Positions 1 through 7,347 of a stretch of 64,000 nucleotides of DNA are shown one piece after another. This DNA is from Poriferisodalis sp026713105 (GTDB taxonomy: Bacteria > Actinomycetota > Acidimicrobiia > Acidimicrobiales > Poriferisodalaceae). Position numbers and translations under genes: made by a program. The notes beneath the pieces are model-generated. The model worked only from the letters and a program-made list of their open reading frames with translations. It made no database searches and had not been told where the DNA came from. The stretch lies in contig OZ220472.1 of the NCBI GenBank assembly GCA_965115995.1, positions 1 through 64,000 of the forward strand. Reading direction: 5' to 3'. How positions within the stretch are numbered: the stretch's first letter is position 1; each line of letters opens with the position of its first letter.

Positions 1-1
1 C

Positions 2-3000
2 CTGGTTGAGGCCGCGGTGGTGGCGCAGCGGATGGGAACGGGCGAGATCGAGTCGATCCGATTCCCGCGCCAGCCGCTCGATGTGCTGGCTCAGCAGGTC
101 GTTGCGATGGTGGCGGTCGACGACTGGTCGGTGCCCGAAATGCTCGCTGTTCTGCGCCGGGCCGCTCCCTACGAGCAGCTCAGCGAAGAGGTGTTCTCGT
201 CGGTGCTCGATCTGCTCGCCGGCCGGTACCCGTCCGAGGAATTCCGTGAACTGCGGCCGCGCATCGTGTGGGATCGCACCACTGGCATGTTGCGTGCTCG
301 ACAGGGCGCGGGACGGTTGGCGGTCACCAACGCCGGCACCATTCCCGACCGGGGCCTGTACGCGGTGTTCACCACCGACGGGTCGCGTGTCGGCGAGCTC
401 GACGAGGAGATGGTGTACGAGGCCCGGGTGGGCGAGACGTTCCTGCTGGGGGCGTCGACGTGGCGGATTGCCGAGATCACCTTCGACCGGGTCGTGGTCA
501 CGCCCGCTCCGGGCGAGCCGGGCAAGATGCCGTTCTGGCACGGCGACGGACCTGGCCGCCCGCTCGAGCTGGGCCGCGCGGTCGGGGCCTTCATTCGCAC
601 GATCGGCGACGAGATTCCTGCTGACCTCGAATCCCACCTGATGCAGCTCGATGCCGAAGCGGAGCGGGCCGCCGTAGCGGCTCGGCGCGGCGATCAGACA
701 TCTCCGGGCAACGGCGCACGACCGAGCCGGACGGCTTCAAAAGCCGCAGAGCCGACCGCTCGTCTCGTCGAGCGGCTGCAGCAGGAGAACTGTCTCGACC
801 GTTCTGCCGCGGTGAACGTGCTGCGTTACCTGGAGGCGCAGCGGGTGGCGACGGGTGTGGTGCCCGACGACCGCACGATCGTGGTGGAGCGCTTCCGTGA
901 CGAGATCGGCGATTGGCGCATCTGCATCCTCACGCCGTTCGGCGCGCGGGTGCATGCGCCGTGGGGCATCGCGCTGCAGGCCAAGCTGGCCGAGCAAGCC
1001 GCTGGTTCCGCGGGAGCACTCGCCGACGGCATGGGCGGTGTCGAGCTGCTGTGGAGCGACGACGGCATCGTGCTGCGGCTGCCCGATGTCTGGTCACCCG
1101 ACGACCTCGACGGCCACGGCACGGGCGACAACGGGTCTGCCTGGAGCTCGCCGGGTGCGGGTGCCGCGCCCGTGCTGGATGCGACGGACCTGGCGCTCGA
1201 TCCCGACGAGGTGCGCGAGGCCATCGTGAGCCATCTGCCCTCGACGGCGTTGTTCGCGTCTCGCTTCCGGGAAGTCGCGGGCCGGGCGCTGCTGCTGCCT
1301 CGCCGCCGGCCTGGCGAACGGGTCCCGCTGTGGCAGCAGCGCCAGCGCTCGGCAGGGCTGTTGGAGGTTGCGGCCAAGTACCCGAGCTTCCCGATGCTGC
1401 TCGAGACCTCCCGGGAGTGCTTGCAAGAGGTGTTCGACGTGCCGGCGCTGTCCGAGGTGCTGTCCGACATCAGGTCCCGCAAGATCCGCATGGTCACCGT
1501 CGACACCGACGGTGCCTCACCGATGGCCCAGAGCCTGCTGTTCGACTGGATCTCGGTGTTCATGTACGGCGGCGATGCGCCGCTGGCCGAGCGCCGGGCC
1601 GCAGCGCTGGCGCTCGACCGTGACCTGCTGGCCGACCTGCTCGGCGCCGAGGAATTGCGGGAGCTGCTCGATGCGGAAGTGCTCGCGACCCTCGAGCTGG
1701 AGCTGCAGCGGCTGGCCGACGGGCGTCGGGCTCGCAGCCCCGACGAAGTCGCCGACGTGCTGAGCCGCGTCGGCGACCTCACGTCCGAAGAACTGTCGTA
1801 CAGGTGTGAGCCGAGTGCCCCGCTGCCCCCGTCACCCGAGCACGATGCTGCCCAGCCGGTCGAATCGGCTCAATCCGGCGCCGCTACCGCGGTCCCCGCG
1901 TCAGACTCGTCGCCTACCGACGGCTGGCTGGCAGAGCTGGTGGCGCAGCGTCGTGCCGTCGAGCTTCGCATCGCAGGCGAGACTCGGTACGTCGCGGTGG
2001 AGGACGCCGCTCGGTACCGCGACGCGCTGGGGTGCGCATTGCCCGTGGGTCTGCCCGCCGCGCTGACCGTCGACGTGCTGCCGCCCGGCACCGACCCGCT
2101 CGACGAACTGGTGGCTCGCTTCGCGGCCACGCACGTGCCCTTCGAGGCGGAATCCATCGCGCAGCGGCTGGGCATCGGGGAGGCTCGGGTCACTGCGTCA
2201 CTCAACCGCCTCGAAACGGCACGCCGGGTCACTCGGGGGGCGTTCCGGCCCGACGGCACTGGCACCGAATGGTGCGACACGTCGGTGCTGCGAACGGTGC
2301 GACGGCGCTCGCTGGCGCGGCTGCGTCACGAAGTGGAGCCGGTGCCGCCCGAGGCCTACGCCCGCTTCGTGGCGGCCTGGCACAGCGTCGACCGGCCGCG
2401 ACGGGGCGCCGACGCGCTGGCAGACGCCATCACCCAGCTTGCGGGCGCGCCCGTGGCGGCCTCGATCCTGGAAGCCGATGTGCTGCCGGCGCGTGTGGCT
2501 CGCTACAGCGGGACCAATCTGGACGCGCTGCTGGCCAGCGGCGAGCTGGTGTGGATCGGCGCGGGCTCGCTCGGCCCCAACGACGGGCGCGTCCGCCTCT
2601 ACTGGCGCGACGAGATCGCCACCTTGGCACCGCCGCCCGATGACGAGCCCGACGACCCCGTGACCGCGGCACTGCTTGGCCACCTCGCAGAGCGGGGCGC
2701 CGCCTTCTGGCCCGACTTGCTCAACGCAGCGGCTTCGGGACTCCGCGATGACGATCCGGAGGGCTCGTCGAGCCCGCCGCTGGCGTCTCCCGCGACCAGC
2801 ACAGATTTCTCCGCCCGCGTGCTCGCTGCGCTGTGGGACCTGGTGTGGGCGGGACTCGTCACCAATGACACCTTCGCCCCGCTGCGAACCCTCGGCCCGC
2901 GCCGCTCTGCTCGACGTTCGCGCAGCGCAGCCAGCCGATCCTCCGGTGCCGGCCGAGCCGCAGGCTCCGGGCGCCAGGGCGCTCGCCGCGGTCGAGCGGG

Positions 3001-3712
3001 CGTGCTCACCCGCTCGGGTCCTGGACGCCGGCCGCGACCGGGCCGCCTGCGCTCGGGCGGTCCGCCCAGCGCAGCGGGCCGCTGGTCGCTGACCTCGCTG
3101 CTGCGCGAGCCTGCGCCTTCGCCCACCGAGCGTGCCCACGGCTCTGCACAAGCGCTGCTCGAACGCCACGGCATCGTCACCCGCCCCGGTGTGCTGGCCG
3201 AGGGCCACCCAGGCGGGTTCGCTGCGGCCTACGGCATCCTGCGTGCGCTCGAGGAGCGGGGCAGTGTGAGGCGGGGCCACTTCGTGGAAGGGCTCGGCGC
3301 TGCACAGTTCGCCACCGCCGTCGCAGTGGAGCGTCTGCGGGATCACCGCGAGGGCGCAGGCGACGTGCTGATGCTCGCAGCGGCCGATCCGGCCCAGCCA
3401 TACGGCGCCGCGCTCAGCTGGCCGCCCAGTGGCGGGCGGCCCAGCCGCACAGCGGGCGGCCACGTGGTGCTCGCCGACGGTGTGCCGTTGGTGATGGCCG
3501 ACCGCGGTGGCCGAACCCTGCACACCTTCGAGCACGCCGCCACCGACCTGCGCTGGATCGACGCATTGCGTCAAGCCCTCGCCGACGGCCGCCTCGCCAA
3601 GGTCGAGCTGGCCCGCATCGACGCCACCCCCGCAGCCGAGCACCCGATTCACGACACCCTCACGGAGAACGGCTTCACCCCCGGCTACCGAGGTCCCACC
3701 CTGCGTCCCTGA
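2..3712 (+). CDS. lhr: Lhr-type ATP-dependent helicase, C-terminal part (5' end outside window)
   Basis: The reading frame is open from base 2 with no start of its own, so the gene begins upstream of the window. The first visible residues (LVEAAVVAQRM, then PRQPLDVLAQQVVAM) match the end of the second RecA domain of Lhr helicases. About 1230 residues follow, covering the winged-helix, beta-barrel and large Lhr C-terminal domain. Full Lhr proteins are about 1500 residues, so the N-terminal DEAD/DEAH motor is missing here only because of the window edge. Lhr is a 3'-5' translocating helicase linked to DNA repair. An Arg/Gly/Ser-rich linker near 2900-3090 precedes the last domain. The gene ends at TGA 3710-3712, 75 bp before the ABC exporter, and I see no link between the two. 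Family assignment is strong; the cellular role is from family knowledge. Confidence 0.9.
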   Translation: MVEAAVVAQRMGTGEIESIRFPRQPLDVLAQQVVAMVAVDDWSVPEMLAVLRRAAPYEQLSEEVFSSVLDLLAGRYPSEEFRELRPRIVWDRTTGMLRARQGAGRLAVTNAGTIPDRGLYAVFTTDGSRVGELDEEMVYEARVGETFLLGASTWRIAEITFDRVVVTPAPGEPGKMPFWHGDGPGRPLELGRAVGAFIRTIGDEIPADLESHLMQLDAEAERAAVAARRGDQTSPGNGARPSRTASKAAEPTARLVERLQQENCLDRSAAVNVLRYLEAQRVATGVVPDDRTIVVERFRDEIGDWRICILTPFGARVHAPWGIALQAKLAEQAAGSAGALADGMGGVELLWSDDGIVLRLPDVWSPDDLDGHGTGDNGSAWSSPGAGAAPVLDATDLALDPDEVREAIVSHLPSTALFASRFREVAGRALLLPRRRPGERVPLWQQRQRSAGLLEVAAKYPSFPMLLETSRECLQEVFDVPALSEVLSDIRSRKIRMVTVDTDGASPMAQSLLFDWISVFMYGGDAPLAERRAAALALDRDLLADLLGAEELRELLDAEVLATLELELQRLADGRRARSPDEVADVLSRVGDLTSEELSYRCEPSAPLPPSPEHDAAQPVESAQSGAATAVPASDSSPTDGWLAELVAQRRAVELRIAGETRYVAVEDAARYRDALGCALPVGLPAALTVDVLPPGTDPLDELVARFAATHVPFEAESIAQRLGIGEARVTASLNRLETARRVTRGAFRPDGTGTEWCDTSVLRTVRRRSLARLRHEVEPVPPEAYARFVAAWHSVDRPRRGADALADAITQLAGAPVAASILEADVLPARVARYSGTNLDALLASGELVWIGAGSLGPNDGRVRLYWRDEIATLAPPPDDEPDDPVTAALLGHLAERGAAFWPDLLNAAASGLRDDDPEGSSSPPLASPATSTDFSARVLAALWDLVWAGLVTNDTFAPLRTLGPRRSARRSRSAASRSSGAGRAAGSGRQGARRGRAGVLTRSGPGRRPRPGRLRSGGPPSAAGRWSLTSLLREPAPSPTERAHGSAQALLERHGIVTRPGVLAEGHPGGFAAAYGILRALEERGSVRRGHFVEGLGAAQFATAVAVERLRDHREGAGDVLMLAAADPAQPYGAALSWPPSGGRPSRTAGGHVVLADGVPLVMADRGGRTLHTFEHAATDLRWIDALRQALADGRLAKVELARIDATPAAEHPIHDTLTENGFTPGYRGPTLRP

Positions 3713-3747
3713 GAAAAACCTGAACATGGGTGGCGGACCGGCGTGCG

Positions 3748-3783
3748 TAGAGTTGCCCGCTGGTCGGCAATCTCTCTGGGAGG
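3748..3783 (+). promoter_or_regulatory. -10 box and Shine-Dalgarno of the ABC exporter operon
   Basis: TAGAGT at 3748-3753 fits an actinobacterial -10 element, and a purine-rich GGGAGG near 3778-3783 lies about 5 nt before the ATG at 3788. The ribosome site decides the start: an upstream in-frame ATG/GTG at 3743 would overlap the -10 box and has no ribosome site. No clear -35 is visible. Confidence 0.45.
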
Positions 3784-3787
3784 CAAC

Positions 3788-4534
3788 ATGTCTGTCGCGG
3801 CTCCACCCACGCATGCAGCGGCGCAGGCCGTCGCAGCCACCAAGATCTACGGTTCGGGCGACACTGCGGTGCGGGCGCTCGACGCCATAGACGTGACCTT
3901 CGAGCAAGGCCGCTTCACCGCCATCATGGGGCCGTCCGGCTCAGGCAAGTCCACGCTCATGCACTGCATGGCGGGACTGGACCGGGTGACCGACGGCCAG
4001 GTGCTCATCGGCGAGACAGACCTGTCGTCGCTGTCCGAACGCGACCTCACGCTGCTGCGCCGCGACAACGTGGGGTTCGTCTTCCAGGCGTACAACCTGA
4101 TCCCGACGCTGACCGCGATCGAGAACATCATGCTGCCCATGGACCTCGCCGGCAGCAAGGGCGACAGCGCCTGGATCGACGAAGTGGTCGGGGCCACCGG
4201 CCTCGGCGACCGTCTCAAGCACCGGCCCAGCGAGCTGTCGGGCGGGCAGCAGCAGCGTGTGGCGGTGGCACGGGCGCTGGCCGGCCAGCCGCAGGTGATC
4301 TTCGCCGACGAGCCCACCGGCAACGTCGATCTCAACACCGGCGCCGAGATCCTGGGCTTCATCCGCAATGCCGTGGACGAGATGGGTCAGACCGTCGTGA
4401 TGGTGACCCACGACGCGGTCGCAGCGTCGTTCGCGGACCGCGTCGTGTTCCTCGTGGACGGCAAGATCGTCGACGAGCTCGCCGATCCCACGCCTGAGCG
4501 CATCCGAGCGCACATGAACCAGCTCGGCGCCTGA
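3788..4534 (+). CDS. MacB/LolD-type ABC transporter ATP-binding protein
   Basis: A 248-residue cytoplasmic ATPase that should power the two FtsX-type permeases encoded downstream. Walker A is GPSGSGKST near residue 50, the signature is LSGGQQQRVAVARAL, Walker B is FADEPTGNVD, and the H-loop is VTHDAVAA. The phrase VFQAYNLIPTLTAIENIMLP is typical of the LolD/MacB branch (lipoprotein release, macrolide or peptide export) rather than importers. I chose ATG 3788 because a good ribosome site precedes it. A 57-bp gap separates it from the first permease, so they are probably one operon. The substrate cannot be told from sequence. Confidence 0.93.
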   Translation: MSVAAPPTHAAAQAVAATKIYGSGDTAVRALDAIDVTFEQGRFTAIMGPSGSGKSTLMHCMAGLDRVTDGQVLIGETDLSSLSERDLTLLRRDNVGFVFQAYNLIPTLTAIENIMLPMDLAGSKGDSAWIDEVVGATGLGDRLKHRPSELSGGQQQRVAVARALAGQPQVIFADEPTGNVDLNTGAEILGFIRNAVDEMGQTVVMVTHDAVAASFADRVVFLVDGKIVDELADPTPERIRAHMNQLGA

Positions 4535-4591
4535 GCCGACGCATCGGCGCACAGCCCACACCGACCGTCGACACGCCGACAGGGAACTGAC

Positions 4592-7180
4592 ATGCTGCGA
4601 CTCGGCATCAAATCGCTGCTGGCCCACAAGGTCCGCTTCGCGCTGACCGCCAGCACGATCGTCATCGGCGTGGCCTTCGTGGTCGCAGCATTCGTCACCG
4701 CCGACTCGCTGCGTTCCGGCTTCGACGAGCTCGCCGAGGACATCAACACCGGTACCGACTACACCGTGCGGGGCGAGCTTTCGTTCGGCGACATCACCGA
4801 GGCCGTGGCGCCCGCGGTGCCCGCCGATCTAGTGGATGACATCGCGGCGGTCGACGGCGTGGAGATCGCGGCCGGTGGGTTGTTTGTCGACGGCGTCATC
4901 CCGGTGGACGGCAGCGGCGAAGCGGTGACCACATTCGGGCCGCCGACGGCAGGTGCCAACTGGCTCGAAGATGAGTCGCTGTCGCAGTTCTACCTGATCG
5001 ACGGCCGCTGGCCGGTCGGCGTCGGCGAGTTCGCCATCGACGTCACCACCTACGGCGACGACAGCTACGACTTCGAGCTGGGCGGCACCTACCTGGTGGT
5101 CACCCCCACCGGCCCCCGCCAGTTCACGCTGACGGGCACCGCGCAGTTCGGCTTTCCCGAGAATGCCGGCGTCGGCGCCGTCCTCTCGCTGTTCGACACG
5201 CCGACAGCCCAAGAAGTGCTCGGCTACCCCGGTGAGTTCAACCAGATTGCCGCCCGCGCCGAGGCGGGCGCGGACATCGACGAGGTGCGCAGCCGCATCG
5301 AAGCCGTGCTGCCCGACGGCGTCGAGGTCATCACTGCAGACGACGCCGTCGAGGAGTTCAGCGACGCCACCGAGACGTTCATCGGGCCGTTCCAGACGAT
5401 CCTGCTGGTCTTCGCGTTCATCGTGCTGTTCGTCAGCACGTTCATCATCTCCAACACGTTCAACATCGTGCTGGGCCAGCGGGTGCGGGAGCTCTCGCTG
5501 CTTCGGGCCGTCGGCGCCACGCCCCAGCAGGTGCGCCGGTCGGTCCTGACCGAGTCGGCGATCATCGGCGTCGTTGCCTCAGTGGTCGGGCTGGGCCTGG
5601 GCATGCTGGGCGCGCTCGGGTTGAAGGCCCTGTTCAACACGCTCGGGGCGTCGCTGCCTGAAGGCTCGCTGCCGTTGACCCTGCGCACCGTGGCATGGGC
5701 CGTCGTGGTGGGTGTGGGCTTCACCGTGGTGGCGTCGCTGGTGCCCGCCATCAAGGCTTCGCGCATCACGCCGGTGGCGGGCCTGGCCGAGGGAGCAGGC
5801 AGCGACGAGGGTGCCAGTCTCGGCTGGAAGCGGCTGGCGAGCGGCGGCTTGCTGCTGGCCATCGGCCTGGTGCTGACAGGTCTCGGCCTGTTCGCCGACT
5901 TCGACGGCGCGACACCCCAGCTCTCCACGCTGGGCGCGGGCGCCGCGATCACCTTCGTGGCGGTGTCGATCTTGAGCCCGCTGGTGGCCAGATCGGTGGT
6001 GTCGCTGCTGGCGCGACCGTTGGCGTGGATCATGCCGATCTCGGGGCGGCTGGCCCGAGCAAACGCCGCCCGCAATCCGCGGCGCACCTCCGCCACCGCA
6101 GTCGCGCTGACGATCGGCCTGGCGCTCGTAACGATGGTGTCGATCGTCGGCCAGTCCCTCAAGGTGTCATTCGTCGATCGCTTTGCCAGCGCTATCAATG
6201 CCGATTTCGTCGTGTCGGTGAACACTCAGGCGGGTCTGCCCAAGACGCTCAGCTCCGACATTCGCGCTGCGGGCATCGGCACGCCGGTGGGATTCGACTT
6301 CGACCTCGTGCAGATCGAGATCGACGGCGACGGCCCGCAGCCTGCCACGACGGTGATCGAGACCACACTGACCGCAGCGCGCATCGGCGATCTCGACGCC
6401 GTCGTGAACCTCGATGTGTCCCAGGGCAGCTTGGAAGGCTTCGATCCGGCGACCGGACTGCTGATCCACAGCGACGTCGCCGCAGACGAGGGGCTGGCGC
6501 CCGGCGACTCGGTGGACCTCACCTTCGTCAGCGGAGACCGCGTCACTGCGACGGTGGCAGCCACGTTCGACGGCACAGCGTTCTGGAGCAACTGGATCAT
6601 CGACAGCGCGCTGTACGAGCAGGTGGCGACGTCTGCCTTCGATGACATCGTGCTGGTGCGCTCGGCCATCGACGACCCTGAGGCTGCGCGCGCGGCCATC
6701 GACGGGGTGATGGCCGCCTACCCCCAAGCGGAGCTGGAAGACCGTCAGGAATTCCAGGAGAGCGTCGAGTCCAACCTCAACACCGTGCTGGTGCTGGTGA
6801 ACGTGTTCTTGGGCTTCGCGCTGCTGATCGCCTTGGTCGGCATCGTCAACACGCTCACGCTGTCGGTGTTCGAGCGCATCCGCGAGATCGGGCTGCTGCG
6901 CGCCGTGGGCATGACCCGTCGCCAGATGCGGCGCATGATCCGCTGGGAAGCTGCCGCGGTGGCGCTGTATGGCGCCGTGGTCGGCGTGGTGCTGGGCGGG
7001 ATGTTCGGCATTGCCACTGCGGTGGCGATCCCCGACGACATCATCGACACTGTCTCGATTCCTGCGGCACAGCTCGTCATCTTCTTGGTGGTCTCCGTGG
7101 TGTTCGGCTTGATCGCCGCGCTGTTCCCGGCATTCCGCGCCAGCCGGATGAACGTGCTCGACGCCATCGCTGACGAGTAG
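4592..7180 (+). CDS. ABC transporter permease, duplicated FtsX/MacB architecture (copy 1)
   Basis: 862 residues. It has one N-terminal membrane segment (about residues 12-35), a large extracytoplasmic MacB-like domain (about 36-255), three membrane segments with the FtsX cytoplasmic loop RVRELSLLRAVGATPQQVRRS (about 255-400), a second membrane/extracytoplasmic unit starting near 415, and a C-terminal FtsX domain with the repeated loop RIREIGLLRAVGMTRRQMRR. This two-FtsX layout is that of large single-chain permeases of the MacB/YknZ group. The ribosome site AGGGAA precedes ATG 4592. Its TAG stop is also the first base triplet of the 70-bp tandem repeat. It is a paralogue of the next permease: similar length, same domain order, similar loop sequences. 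The two may form a heterodimer with the shared ATPase. Confidence 0.92.
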   Translation: MLRLGIKSLLAHKVRFALTASTIVIGVAFVVAAFVTADSLRSGFDELAEDINTGTDYTVRGELSFGDITEAVAPAVPADLVDDIAAVDGVEIAAGGLFVDGVIPVDGSGEAVTTFGPPTAGANWLEDESLSQFYLIDGRWPVGVGEFAIDVTTYGDDSYDFELGGTYLVVTPTGPRQFTLTGTAQFGFPENAGVGAVLSLFDTPTAQEVLGYPGEFNQIAARAEAGADIDEVRSRIEAVLPDGVEVITADDAVEEFSDATETFIGPFQTILLVFAFIVLFVSTFIISNTFNIVLGQRVRELSLLRAVGATPQQVRRSVLTESAIIGVVASVVGLGLGMLGALGLKALFNTLGASLPEGSLPLTLRTVAWAVVVGVGFTVVASLVPAIKASRITPVAGLAEGAGSDEGASLGWKRLASGGLLLAIGLVLTGLGLFADFDGATPQLSTLGAGAAITFVAVSILSPLVARSVVSLLARPLAWIMPISGRLARANAARNPRRTSATAVALTIGLALVTMVSIVGQSLKVSFVDRFASAINADFVVSVNTQAGLPKTLSSDIRAAGIGTPVGFDFDLVQIEIDGDGPQPATTVIETTLTAARIGDLDAVVNLDVSQGSLEGFDPATGLLIHSDVAADEGLAPGDSVDLTFVSGDRVTATVAATFDGTAFWSNWIIDSALYEQVATSAFDDIVLVRSAIDDPEAARAAIDGVMAAYPQAELEDRQEFQESVESNLNTVLVLVNVFLGFALLIALVGIVNTLTLSVFERIREIGLLRAVGMTRRQMRRMIRWEAAAVALYGAVVGVVLGGMFGIATAVAIPDDIIDTVSIPAAQLVIFLVVSVVFGLIAALFPAFRASRMNVLDAIADE

Positions 7181-7347
7181 GAGGCTGAGCCGAATGGCGA
7201 AGCCGTGGCCCGAGCGGCCCGTGAGCGCAGCGAACAAGAGCGGGAAGTAGGAGGCTGAGCCGAATGGCGAAGCCGTGGCCCGAGCGGCCCGTGAGCGCAG
7301 CGAACAAGAGCGGGAAGTAGGAGGCTGAGCCGAATGGCGAAGCCGTG
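7178..7347 (+). repeat. 70-bp tandem repeat (2 full copies plus 30 bp), each with a ribosome site and mini-ORF
   Basis: Two identical 70-bp units (7178-7247 and 7248-7317) are followed by the first 30 bp of a third (7318-7347). Each unit begins TAGGAGG: the TAG is a stop codon and AGGAGG a ribosome site. An ATG follows at 7194, 7264 and 7334. In the full units this ATG opens an 18-codon reading frame, MAKPWPERPVSAANKSGK, which ends exactly at the TAG of the next unit. In the third, partial unit the frame is MAKPC-stop and overlaps the GTG start of permease 2 at 7345. Because 70 is not a multiple of 3, each mini-ORF stays separate rather than forming one long protein. Related sequence in inverted orientation lies at 9997-10107. 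Confidence 0.9.

Noticed and set aside
2880..3090. Frameshift in lhr at the Arg-rich stretch
   Set aside because: The frame continues into a normal GRWSLTSLL-type domain afterward, so the stretch is a low-complexity linker, not a frame change.
2198..3907. 569-codon minus-strand frame opposite lhr
   Set aside because: Composition is Arg/Gly/Ala/His-rich with no domain; it is the usual high-GC antisense shadow of a well-supported gene.
7178..7347. CRISPR array at the 70-bp tandem repeat
   Set aside because: The units are directly adjacent with no spacers, and no cas genes are in the window.
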